Part shown: one piece after another, positions 26,595 to 37,043 of the stretch
Position numbering within the stretch: position 1 is the stretch's first letter
Layout: every line of letters begins with the position of its first letter
NCBI RefSeq assembly: GCF_021134715.1
Contig: NC_060018.1
Coordinates: 10,929,501 to 10,993,500, forward strand
Length of the DNA: 64,000 nt
Direction of reading: 5' to 3'
Source: Daphnia pulex
Lineage: Eukaryota > Arthropoda > Branchiopoda > Diplostraca > Daphniidae
Made by a program: the position numbers and the translations under genes
Notes under the pieces: model-generated
Seen by the model: the letters and a program-made list of their open reading frames with translations, nothing else
Databases searched by the model: none
Told to the model about the DNA's origin: nothing

Positions 26595-27826
26595 TTTCTT
26601 CCTCGCCACAATTTGCCTTTAAACCGCTATAAATGGATTTTTTAGAGATTCATACAGTTAATTTTTCTCGGCCACTTTAGAATGTTATATTTCAAAAGTT
26701 CGTATTCAAATTTGGGACCAGTTCAATAAAAAAAATCATACAAAAAGAAAAAAAAACAACAAAAATACAAACAAAAAAACAAAACAAACAAAACAAAACA
26801 ATAAAAAAATCAAAATGTACGTAAACCCAAATGTAGTCTGTCACGATTTTTTTCTTCGTCGTTCAAATTATTTAAAATTGTTTGTTTTAAAAGTTTTGCG
26901 ACTAAAACAATGATGTCCTGGGGAATTTTGTAAGACTTTTACGACAAAAGAACCAAAGAAAAAACAAAACAAAAAAGAAGCAAGTTACATGAAATCCACA
27001 TTTCCCGCTGGTTAGACAGAAACAAAGTATCAACGTATCAACACTTTATTAACAAATTCGATTCATATGAAAGAAAAGCAATACTTTCCTTAATGTAGTC
27101 CTTCGTCATTTTGTTGTCAAACCAATGGCTGATCAGAACACGGCTACGTGTTCAGAACAAAAATCAAAATAAAATACACTTTTTAAAAGAGCCGATGCAT
27201 TATTATGTATTTATCGAAAACAACTTCAAAGGATGCTGAGGTGAAACAATACTTTCTAGAAGCTCAACACATACTTTCTAGAAGCAGACTTGCCACGATA
27301 GGAATCTTCTATTAATCACGAACCCAATCAAAATAAAAAAATATTTCAATCAAGTGGAAAATTTAGATCGCAATCACAATCAATTTTTCAATCAATTTTG
27401 CGCGCCACCTAGTTATAGAATTGAAATTGATTACATTTACGAAATGATTTGAATTGCTCAATATGTTGTCAAAGCAGCAGAGATCACACGGCAAGTCTGT
27501 CGACTTGAGAAATAGTATAGTTGTAAAAACAATGAATACGGACACCCCCTGGGTTACATACAAATGCAATACAAAAAAGAAAAAAAAAGAACAAAATCTT
27601 TCTTTTTATAGTTAATTAACTGTAAGTAAAGGTTATTTGAAAATATAAGGCCTTATCGACGAATCTTCTTTGTTTATTAATTATTATCGCATATTTGGGC
27701 TCAAACTGAAATCCCTTGCTGCGCGCGCGAGTTTCCCGATAGGAGTGGTCCAACAATTAGAAAATAGTTTTCCTCAAGTCTATATTTTGATTTTCCGATT
27801 TTCCCTTTATCCTTTATGGTAAAATT
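26595..27826. other. AT-rich intergenic stretch
   Basis: No coding signal. An A/C low-complexity block made of AAAACAAA-type repeats lies at about 26725-26815, with similar A-rich tracts near 26960 and 27575. The short minus ORF at 27363-27569 has no recognisable features. Confidence 0.55.
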
Positions 27827-28700
27827 TATTGCACTCCGGAGAACTCTAGTGTCAAAAGAGGCTGTTGGTTTATATTACAGATGAATCTGTTCAAGTACAA
27901 CCATTTGAGGAAAATGGTTACTTGGTTAGAATAGATTTCAATCCTACAGTTCCTCATTGTTCACTTGCCAGCCTTATTGGCCTCTGCCTGAGAGGCAAGA
28001 TTCAGAAAAATATGGTGGAAAGGATCAAATTGGACATAGTTATTGCAGAGGGTAAACACAGCACAGAAGAAGAGAGTAAGTCCTAATACCATATTTAAAT
28101 GTTCAAAAAAGCTTTCATAAAATATTCTTTTACTTTATTCCCATCCAGTCAATAAACAAATCAACGATAAGGAAAGAGTCGCCGCCGCCGATAGTTGATA
28201 GTTGCATAAGAGATGAAGAATAAGATTTTTTTTTGAAGAAAAAAAATAAAAGACAATAAATTTCCTCAGAGTATTTTGTATTCCATTCCATGAGATATCA
28301 ACTCACAAGTATGAAAGGCACTGCAGAGTCAATTTCATCGCACATATACACCCTGGATTGATTTTAGTATAAGACTAGAACAATTACCAAAAAGCTCCCT
28401 GGTATATTTATAAATTTTGCAAGTGTTATCTCTGGTAAGAAGAAAAGCATAACCAAAAGCGACAAGCAAGTTTGTTTCGTGAAAGACTTGTAAACTTAAC
28501 TTTTGAATTTCCAAAGAATTCAAATCTAAACCATTCAAATTTCAAAACACAGAAACATAATGCCATCGGTCGCCAAATGAAAGTACTACATATTTCCATT
28601 CCGGAGTGCAATAGCCACTTTTGACGCTAGAGGACTCCGGACTCCGGAGTGCAATAGCCACTTTTGACACTAGAGCGCTCCGGACCCCGGAGTGCAATAG
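27827..28700. repeat. Inverted repeat and 43-bp tandem repeat around a captured gene piece
   Basis: The left end (27827-27860) reads TATTGCACTCCGG and continues into CTCTAGTGTCAAAAG. The right side (28601-28700) contains the inverse sequence, starting CCGGAGTGCAATA, as two 43-bp tandem units (28601, 28644) and a partial third (28687). The pair bounds the CIAO2A-like exons. I could not define a target duplication, so calling it a transposon is an inference. Confidence 0.5.
27881..28198 (+). pseudogene. CIAO2A: CIAO2A (FAM96A/MIP18 family) fragment, two exons
   Basis: CIAO2A works in late cytosolic iron-sulfur assembly, mainly toward IRP1. Two exon-like pieces are present: 27881-28075 after acceptor TTACAG, ending at donor GTAAGT, and 28149-28198. 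Read together they give the family core, including ESVQVQ, TVPHCSLASLIGLCLRGK and then NKQINDKERVAAA, which is closer to CIAO2A than CIAO2B. The N-terminal exon is absent upstream. The end is truncated by a TGA directly after the ERVAAA motif, removing the usual helix of about 15 residues. Its position between inverted repeats suggests capture by a mobile element or a partial segmental copy. It could be transcribed but is unlikely to encode a functional protein. Confidence 0.75.
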
Positions 28701-28705
28701 GCGTG

Positions 28706-29207
28706 ACCAAACAGAAAACAGTAGAGTAGACCGAGTTGACTAGATAATAGGCTGTGTTTATATAGCACGGCTTTATAGCAATGCGTTAGAACTCAGAACC
28801 ATCTAACGGCAGTTTAATAAAACACGAAAACACATATTCGAGTTTATAATTATGATGTCGTCGCAATATAAAAATCTAAATGCGACGGCTCCATGTAAAA
28901 CCTTGTCTTGCACAAGATGATCATTTTCCTAATTGTTTAACTCTAAGAAAAAAAACGTATAAGACATTAATGAAATAAACAACTTTCCTATCCAACCAAC
29001 ACAGTCTCACTGAGAGGAACAACGCCATCTGTTGGTGTGGGTTGGGTTGAGTTGGGTCAGGAAACAAGTCGTTTGGAACATGGTCTCACTCCATATGTAC
29101 TACTTAGTCCACAATCACGGCTACACTTTTGCTTGTGGCCGGAACAGGGTACGAAGTGTGCGAAGTGGCCGATAGGGCTTGTCTTTTTTGTTATTATTTA
29201 CGTTGTC
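28706..29207. other. Intergenic stretch, no gene seen
   Basis: No splice-consistent exon is visible. A short segment near 29105-29130 (CCACAATCACGGCT) recurs in inverse orientation near 32465-32485, hinting at a wider dispersed repeat on both sides of the 29-32 kb cluster. Confidence 0.4.
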
Positions 29208-29216
29208 TGCTTCTTT

Positions 29217-30144
29217 GGGCGTCCCTAAACTGCGAAAGCGAAATGCGAAACGCGAAACGCCTAAAATGCGAAACAGCTGTGCGAAACGGACCAAAACTTT
29301 GGGACCGTTTCGCGGGACCAAATGCCGGAGGGCATACTAAAGAGCGAAACATCTTGCGAAACAAAAAGTTTTCCTTTTCCCCACAGAGGTCCAAATTGAC
29401 GGAGATTGCCACCATTTTTCATTGTCTCCCGCTATGATGAGGCATTAAAGGAGGAAGGGGGGGCAATCAAATTCGATTTCTTCGCCACTACCCCTGTATG
29501 TTTTAATGCGCATCTTATGATTAAACAAATAAAAGACATAGAGCAGCACGGTATGGTGATATTTATATTTGTAAATAATAATATATTAGATAATGGCACA
29601 GGGATTACTATACATTACATTAAATTATTTAAATCAACTAGTAGGCTACGTGCTCAAAGAAAAATTGGGCATCAAGGCAAAAATCGGCCATGAGTGCCTT
29701 AAATCAAGCTAAAAATCAAAGCTCCCAACCCTCCCATGTTCCAAATCAAGCTCAAATTTAATCGGCTAAAACTTTCCTTAAAATTAAGAATGTTAATATG
29801 ATTGATACATGAATTTAATTTCTCATTAATTTTTTTATACCAATCTTTTAATTAAAAACACCTATTGCATTCAAGGTATTCCGTATTCATGGTCAACACA
29901 CAAATAGACCGGCCATAAGGTGCACGAAATGACGAAACTCGTTTGTTGATGGCGTCCATTGTCGTCTGCTACCAAGACGTTTACACTGCGACGTTTCGCA
30001 CACACTGATTTCGCAGTTTAGTACTACGGACCCAAAGACTAAAATGCGAAACAGAGTCCCAACTTTTGGGTCCGTTTCGCACAGCTGTTTCGCATTTTAG
30101 ACGTTTCGCGATTCGCGTTTCGCTTTCGCAGTTTAGGGACGCCC
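29217..30144. mobile_element. Mutator-like (MULE-type) non-autonomous element, 928 bp
   Basis: Terminal inverted repeats of about 90 bp begin GGGCGTCCCTAAACTGC at 29217 and end with the inverse at 30144; they differ at only a few positions. Both arms are packed with GCGAAAC repeats. The direct repeat TGCTTCTTT stands at 29208-29216 and 30145-30153, a perfect 9-bp target duplication. Long TIRs with a 9-bp duplication are typical of the Mutator superfamily. No transposase ORF lies inside. It sits directly upstream of the KDZ-like ORF that starts at 30174. Confidence 0.82.
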
Positions 30145-30173
30145 TGCTTCTTTCGTAACGTAATTTGGACGCT

Positions 30174-31253
30174 ATGGCTATGAGCAAAGAAATTCAAAAA
30201 GATCTTGTATCGTTCCTTAGGTCACAAGAAAGAAGTGACAGATTAAACGAAAAAAAAGGCGTGATCGTATATTAAGTGCCTCCGCGGGAACAGGAATGCG
30301 ATTACGTGGTCTTTATCAAAAGAAAAAAACCACTCCTTCAGTTTCGAATCAAAAGAAGAAAAGTGATACTGAAGTGACAGCAGAACCATCATGCACTTCA
30401 ACCGTAAATATTCCAAATACGTTGAACGGCTCTTTAGTTGAGTCTCAGTCTAGTATACCATCAGCAGTTGACAATGTTGCTGAAGATCGTTATAATCATG
30501 TTAATGAAAAGTAAACTTCATTGAAAGCCAAGAGTCTTACATTGCAGAGGAAGCCGAAGAAAGTTTGAATCCTAAATCAGACTGGATTCACAGAGTGAGT
30601 GAAATCCACCAAGACTGGGCATCTGTTAAGCAGAATTTTCTTGAAGCTTTCGTCTCTTCACAACGTTTTGTAGCTTCTTGGTGTGCTGATTGCCAAGATC
30701 CAGTCTTGCAGCACTACATTTGCTGTAGCAGTTGTCGAAAGAAGAGATGTGAAAAATGTGATCAACTATTTCACAAATCAGAACCATTTCACCTGCGTAC
30801 CATGAAGATACTTCCATGATTCTCAAGCCAGAGAATTTATCTCGTGTGGTGATGTTGTGACTTAAGGTGTGTATTATAAAAGTAATTCATCATGTTTATT
30901 GCATTGTAATTTTAAAATTTATCTGCAGATATCCCAGTTCCTTATGCTTCTCAGCCTTATTTGATTGCAAGAAGTGTAAGTGTTTAATAGCTTATACAGT
31001 TACAGCTGGTAAAAAGAGAGTAGTGATCATTACAAAAGACGGTATGTGTTTATTTTGCTTATTTTCATGTTTTTTAAAATATTATCTTTTGTTTTATTAT
31101 CCATGCAGGCAGATTTGATCTTCATTTCCCACAGTTCACTTGTGCTGAATGTGGCGAGCAACGATGTGCCAATGAGGCAGATTTTGTCGGAGTTCACAAA
31201 CAATCGAGCCATGAACAAATTACTAAATTTTGTTTTGGAAGTCTGTGATGCAT
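30174..31253 (+). pseudogene. KDZ-type transposon cysteine-cluster (CxC) protein remnant
   Basis: From the ATG at 30174 (MAMSKEIQKD...) the frame shifts in a poly-A run near 30250 and continues as a Lys/Arg-rich tail with RLRGLYQKKK. A second block at about 30548-30817 encodes SWCADCQDPVLQHYICC and CEKCDQLFHKSEPFHLRTM, a zinc-binding Cys cluster. After an intron-like gap come VVIITKDGRFDLHFPQFTC and AECGEQRCANEADF (about 31010-31200), ending at a TGA. This order of CxC motifs, then a GRFD-H motif, then another C-x2-C matches the domain at the N-terminus of Kyakuja-Dileera-Zisupton transposases. The catalytic part is absent. Frame breaks indicate a dead copy. Confidence 0.6.
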
Positions 31254-31270
31254 GAACGAATAATCTATTA

Positions 31271-32181
31271 CATACACATATTTAACTGAACTCTCCAGTT
31301 TTTTACGTCAATTTGCTCGAAGGAAGGTTTTGGAGTACGATACTGGCCGACTCGTCGGATGTCTACTAGGGTAGTCTATTTTCGTTCCCTTATGGTTTTG
31401 AGCGTAATTCTGCGTAAATAAAATATGGAAACCCATAGAAGCATCTATCAATATGAGAACTACATCTCGCATGAAATTTAATAAATTCCCGTCAGAGAAA
31501 TCTGAGGAAAATGAGGCTCAAAGATGATTTTCGTGGAATTTTAGCCCAAGAAGCTGGTTTTTAATTTAATTGAGGGGTTACTAGCTAATCAAAAATAGTT
31601 TTAATCAGTGATAAAGATAGAGTATAAGAAGGACAACAACATACTAATCGAAATAATCGAAATATGCAGTCAGAATCAGCCTAATATGTACACAAGCATG
31701 TGTAATCGACGGCCAAAGAATATTTTCTTCCGCGCTCTCTTAATTTTTTTGTTTTTTACCCCTATTCGTATCTTAAAAACCAAAGAAAGTTGCTCAATTT
31801 TCAGTATGTTGTTGTCTTTCTTATACTCTATCTGTTTCACTTTTTAAAACTATTTTTGATTAGCTATTTATCCCTAAATTTAAATAAAAACCAGCTTCTT
31901 GGCGGCTAAAATTCCAAGAAAATCATCTTTGAGCCTCATTTTCGGCAGATTTCCCTTGCGGGAATTTATTAAAATTCAGGCGAGATGTAGTTCTCATATA
32001 GATAGATGCTTTTATCGGTTTGCCGCCATTTATTAACCCAGAATTAGACTCAAAACTATAAGGGAACGAAAATAGACTGCCCCAGTAGACATCCGACGAG
32101 TCGGTCATTATCGGCACTTCAAACCTTCCTTCGAGCAACTTGAAGTAAAAACACTGGAGAGTTCAGTTTAATATTTGTATG
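31271..32181. repeat. Foldback (long inverted repeat) element 1, diverged arms
   Basis: The arm at 31271-31640 is repeated inverted at about 31795-32181. Shared blocks include CTGAACTCTCCAG, TTGCTCGAAGGAAGG, CCGACTCGTCGGATGTC and AAGAAGCTGGTTTTTA with its inverse. The arms have many substitutions and indels, so they are much older than those of the second foldback element. No target duplication could be fixed. The element starts 18 bp after the KDZ-like stop and may be part of that transposon. Confidence 0.65.
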
Positions 32182-32506
32182 CAATAAATTGGTTCATGCA
32201 TACAGACAATAACAGATAATAATTTAATTACATTGAAAAATTTTTTTTTAATTAAAATTAATTCGTTAAATTTTGAAAAGTTGTCAACGTGAATTCTGCA
32301 AAACCAAAACTTTTGGCGGCTCCAGACTCCAGACTCCGCACTTACCCCCCGTCCAACCTGCACCTGCACCCTGCACTTTACCGACACCCTTGATTATTCA
32401 CCTAAAAAGGTGACACTAGTGGCCATTCCGGGAACCTCGACTGCTTGTTGCCATAAGGAAAAGAGCAGCCACGATTGTGGACTAAGCAATACATATTGCC
32501 CCGCGA

Positions 32507-32877
32507 CTAGCCTGGTTTTACCACAGATGGCGGACGATTCGGATACTGTGTTCCACCTAATATGACGTTAGATTTGTTGTTGGTTGCCAATTTATGATTT
32601 AAAATACGACAATCACCTCTTGCTGCTTCCGTGTGAGCAACCCACGCACCGGGATCAATAGGGCGAACGGGTTCCGTACGGGGTAAAGTGAAATATCCTT
32701 TTGGATTAGGATACCAACACTTGGCGACTACAAGTTTGATTGGGCTGACAGATGCAAATAAATAACACAATGTACTAAATGTTAAGTTGGAAAGCAAAAA
32801 ACAGTTATGCTTACCTAGGTTTCTGGACAACTTCTCGTAAAACGCGAACGGCATCGTCATTTGACATATTTTCAAAC
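32507..32877 (-). pseudogene. dsh: Dishevelled fragment (PDZ end and linker), two exons
   Basis: Minus strand. Exon 32815-32877 starts after acceptor CCAAG and reads [20 protein letters not shown] to donor GTAAGC. The next exon begins at 32744 after CTGTCAG and reads [10 protein letters not shown], then [32 protein letters not shown]. This is the end of the PDZ domain and the following linker of Dishevelled, the Wnt signalling adaptor. Homology stops at about 32630, and the remaining codons run to a TAG at 32507. The DIX and DEP domains and all other exons are absent, so it is a detached piece retaining its intron, a DNA-level copy rather than a retrocopy. Confidence 0.8.
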
Positions 32878-32899
32878 CTTGGAAAAATTAGTATAATGT

Positions 32900-33830
32900 A
32901 ATAAATTTACGTAAATAAAATTATTTTTAAAGCTAAAAAATGTTCCTTATTCTTTTTTCATCATATTGCCAAGTTAAGTGTTGTGATCGTGAAGGACTAT
33001 GCTGAAAATTTCGTCAAGTCACGAAAAGCTGTTTACAAGGGACCTTATGGTCAGTCCCTCCATAAATTCATTGTTCCTAGCTATGCATTTTTCCTAAATT
33101 TTTTTCTATTTTTCTACAAAAATAGTTAAAATAAGTTTCAGACTGCAAAATATGTTTGCCATTACAGTATAGATTATCGTTATTAAGTTATTCAGCTTTG
33201 AATATTGCCAATTCCACAATAGTTCACTCAGCCGCCGCCGTATACACAACCAAACGCAATTTGTATGCGGCGGCGGTCTATAGGGCTCTTCGGCGTCTGT
33301 TTTATTTAGGCGTTTTTCGGGCTGTATTTTCAAGTATCATATGTATTTTCAACGATAATGGAGTAAGAACAATTGTAAACAAGAACAGTGTAAGCGTGCA
33401 CCAAACAAAGGAGTAGAGCGAGCTTACTCACTTTGTTCTTACTCCATGATCTTTGAAAATAATCATGCCCGCACCTGATTCTCCACGCTGCGTTGCCAGA
33501 TAAAACGCCTAAATATTCATTTCTCTCCCAAAATTTATGTGGCAATGCTGCACCCCCTCATTTCTTAGCTGCCTCCTCTCACCCCCCAATTTCCATACCC
33601 CTCTTCCTTTCTTCTAAAAACAGGGCAGAACACGTCCCGCTCTCCCATCGACAGGTCGATGTCTCTCGCTCTCTGTCGTCTATCCGAGAGGAGATTTTGA
33701 GGAAAGAGATTCCAATGCTGCGTTTCATAAGTCGAAGAAGACCAGAGATTTAATAGAATCAAAATGATACATACTACCATACTGTAAAAAATATGTCGAA
33801 CAACCCTATTACCTAATTTCACTTTTGATG
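32900..33830. other. Non-coding stretch with a short GC-rich palindrome
   Basis: No gene seen. At about 33229-33277, GCCGCCGCCGTATACAC and TGTATGCGGCGGCGG are inverse copies separated by about 17 bp. GTTCTTACTCCAT and its inverse also occur near 33355 and 33440, suggesting a further small hairpin element. Confidence 0.45.
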
Positions 33831-33839
33831 GCATCGGTG

Positions 33840-34430
33840 ACCAAGAAGTTTTTCCTGGTCGCCTTTTTGTCACTCACGTCTTCCAGTGCGGTTCTATCCA
33901 TATCAGGATCTTCATTGGATTCATTTTCTTCCAAATGCTTCCTCAGGAAATGAGTACGGGCGTTTGAATGGGACGAGTAGTTTTTAAAGCACCACTCATT
34001 AGATGAGGTTCATTAATGCTTTTCTGCCATTTTCTCACTGTGGTGCTGGAAAAATTCTCTGGTGAAATCACGAACAACATCTTCCATTGGGTAATGCTTC
34101 GCCACATTTTCGTAAACATGAAGTTCATGTAGGTAACCCTATAAAAAAACGTTGTTGTAACATTCTATGGTGAAAACCTTTAAAGCTGTGCTTACCTCAA
34201 CTTCTTGAATAAGGACTGGGGAAAGCGCAAAACATATTTCTTTCTTTCCAGAATTTAACAAAGTGAAAAATGTCACTTTTTGCTCAATGTACAGACACTG
34301 TCTGTACATCAAACACGTACAGATCGTGATTACATGTGATGTTGTCACTACACATCCTCCAGCGTATGAAGAGTTCGTCGGCATCTGTACATGGATCAGG
34401 CAAACCATGTACCTAAAACAAAAAGGAAAT
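33840..34430 (-). pseudogene. Broken minus-strand ORFs downstream of the coiled-coil ORF
   Basis: Two open stretches in different frames are visible: 34139-34408, and 33943-34128 followed by a shifted frame to about 33830 containing ARTHFLRKHLEENESNEDPD, which recalls the histidine pair of a BED-type zinc finger. The switch needs a one-base frameshift near 33990. The family is uncertain; it may be the 3' part of the same mobile-element-derived gene as the ORF at 34841-37410. Confidence 0.3.
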
Positions 34431-34544
34431 CACGTTTAAACAAAATAAAACACTGCTGCAATGATAGCAATGTTAGGTAGTTGATTTAAAAAACTGCTGC
34501 AATGACAGCAATAGTAATTACAGCACGGTCGTAAAAATAAAAAA

Positions 34545-34735
34545 AATTGCTACTAGAGCAACATCTCTACAATTGAAAACATTTAACAAATTGCTGCTAG
34601 AGCAACATCTTTAAATTTAAAAAAAAAATTAACAAATTGCTGCTAGAGCAACAACTCTGGATATCACACTTTTTTAAAAATTGCTGATAAGCAACATTAC
34701 CGTGTGCGACACATTTTAAAAAATTGCTTCAAGAG
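34545..34735. repeat. Tandem repeat with TTGCTGCTAGAGCAA units, left array
   Basis: Four to five irregular units carry TTGCTGCTAGAGCAA or variants such as TTGCTACTAGAGCAA, separated by 25-45 bp of AT-rich spacer. Each unit is a small palindrome (TTGCT...AGCAA). The same unit forms a more regular array at 37779-37990, on the far side of the coiled-coil ORF. Confidence 0.75.
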
Positions 34736-35883
34736 CAACACAATGGAATTTTTAAAAAAATTTCCACATTTACAGCAAATTTAAGGTTGTCTAGCTATTT
34801 TTCGTTGTTAGTCAACTTGTCTCTGGATGACACAACTTTGCTAATTAGCGCTGGGATTTCCGAAGATGTTGCGGGCAAGTGGGAAATTGTTGACAGATCG
34901 ATAGAGTCCAGGAAGGTCCAGGAACGCCTTTGAACTTTTTTCTACTTCAAGTCTCTTCCGCTCCAATTCCTTCTTTTCCAATGCTGTTTTTTCAGCTACT
35001 TCAAGTATCTTCCGCTCCAATTCCTTCTTTTCAAATGCTGTTTTTTCAGTCTCAACGAAGGTATCAAGTAACATCCATTTCTCACGAACACGAACATCTA
35101 CAACATCAAATATCTGTTAGAACTACACAAGGAAATTAAAATGAAACAAGTTTACCATTAATCCGCTTGATCTTCTCTTCCTTATCGGTTAGAAAATTTA
35201 AGGATTCCAGTTTTCGATGGTAATCTAGAAGAGAGGATAATTTTCCTTTTTTCGGACCCATATTAATGGCCATTACCTCGATAGCTTTTTCGGAGTCACG
35301 GAGAGACTCGTGCAATTGCCATTGCTCTTCCTAGAATATTTCCAACTCATTGCAGATTGCATCACTTTCTCTTAGAGTTGTGCTGGCATCACGGTACTTT
35401 TCTTCTTCGTCGTGTAACGTCTTCAAAATTACTTCATACCTAACAAACGTAAAATAAGAATTACACTACATTAAAGGGGGAAACAAAGGAAAATACCTAG
35501 CAGCCAGTTCTTCAGCCTCTATTGACAAGTGAATGTCTTCTTCATAAAAAATGTTGGATTTCGAAGCTGCGGCAATGCTTTGTTGTTTTAATTTAGAAAT
35601 GCCAACTTCTACGTCGTGGCTGGCCAAAGGTTGTTGGAGGGCTCTATGGTGGTGAAAATAAAAATGAATACAAGAGAAATCCATAAAATTTAAAAGTAAC
35701 TTACTGTAGCTGCAATTCTGTTTCAGTTAGCCAACAGCTAACGTCTGTTGGAACAAATACCCTAGCATGTTTAAATTCCAAGTCTTCTTCAACAATGGCA
35801 TACCTCTTCCGATAATCAGCAAATATCTGCCTCAAAGCTAATTCCTCTTCATTAAGCATTTTTCCTTTGGCATGTGTGAGCCT

Positions 35884-37043
35884 TAGGCTGTTTCATTTTT
35901 GACTTTTTTTGAAATTTTGGGGGGACGCTCGGATTATATGTTCTTATGATATAATGAGACTATCCACCAAGTTTGAGCTAAAAAAATAAAATTTGATATG
36001 CGCGCCTGTCGATTTTCTCCAAAAATTGGCATTTTTTCGCATTTTTTTTTCGAATAACTTTTTTTCCACTAGTTATTTTTTTCACGACGCTTGCACATAA
36101 GTTTCTAATCTTGTTATAGACCTGCACACCGAATTTCATCAAAATCAGAACAAATTATATATGCGCGCCGAGCCAAAACTCTATATTTCCTTGTTACATT
36201 TGAATAGGTAGGCAAAAAACGTTAACGGACAGATAAGCCAGACTTTTTAGTAACATCAATTTTTTTTCTGTAGTCTTCAACTACCTGCAACAGAAATTCC
36301 TGTTCTTCAACAGAGCCTCCTTAAAGTCAGTTATCAATTTTATAGCTCTTTCCGCGCAATCATTGACTACTTCTAGTAATCGAACCATTATTTTTACCCT
36401 TCGGTACCCAAACATTTTTTCCCAAAAAGAAACTAGAGCTTGTAACCAATCGAGACGTTTCCCTTTTAAATTCAATAAATTTAAAAGAAGCCAATTCTTT
36501 GGTCCGATGAAATCAAGTAATTGCTTGGGGTAATCAATGGTATTAAGATAAATCACAGGGAATTTTGGTTTTCCGGGTGGGAAGGTTCGTGGACGGGTGT
36601 AAGATAAAAGTTTTCTGTTGAAGAACAGGAATTTCTGTTGCAGGTAGTTGAAGACTACAGAAAAAAAATTGATGTTACTAAAAAGTCTGGCTTATCTGTC
36701 CGTTAACGTTTTTTGCCTACCTATTCAAATGTAACAAGGAAATATAGAGTTTTGGCTCGGCGCGTATATATAATTTGTTCTGATTTTGATGAAATTCGGT
36801 GTGCAGGTCTATAACAAGATTAGAAACTTATGTGCAAGCGTCGTGAAAAAAATAACTAGTGGAAAAAAAGTTATTCGAAAAAAATGCGAAAAATGCCAAT
36901 TTTTGGAGAAAATCGACAGGCGCGCATATCAAATTTTATTTTTTTTAGCTCAAACTTGGTGGATAGTCTCATTATATCATAAGAACATATAATCCGAGCG
37001 TCCCCCCAAAATTTCAAAAAAAAGTCAAAAATGAAACAGCCTA
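35884..37043. mobile_element. Foldback element 2, 1160 bp with 430-bp near-identical arms
   Basis: The left arm (35884-36313) begins TAGGCTGTTTCATTTTTGAC, and the right arm (36615-37043) is its reverse complement with only a handful of differences. GAGCCT stands at 35878-35883 and again at 37044-37049, an exact 6-bp target duplication. The 301-bp loop has an open frame on the minus strand (about 36281-36556) with no recognised domain. There is no transposase. A 6-bp duplication would fit few superfamilies (Dada is one with 6-7 bp), so classification stays open. Confidence 0.85.
36281..36556 (-). other. Open frame in the foldback loop, unidentified
   Basis: 91 codons with normal, Leu/Lys-rich composition, containing KITDFKEALLKNRN-like and WLQALVSFWEKMFG segments. 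Most of it lies in the loop, and its last residues run into the left arm. It could be a captured host exon or a transposase relic; no family recognised and no splice context seen. Confidence 0.3.
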
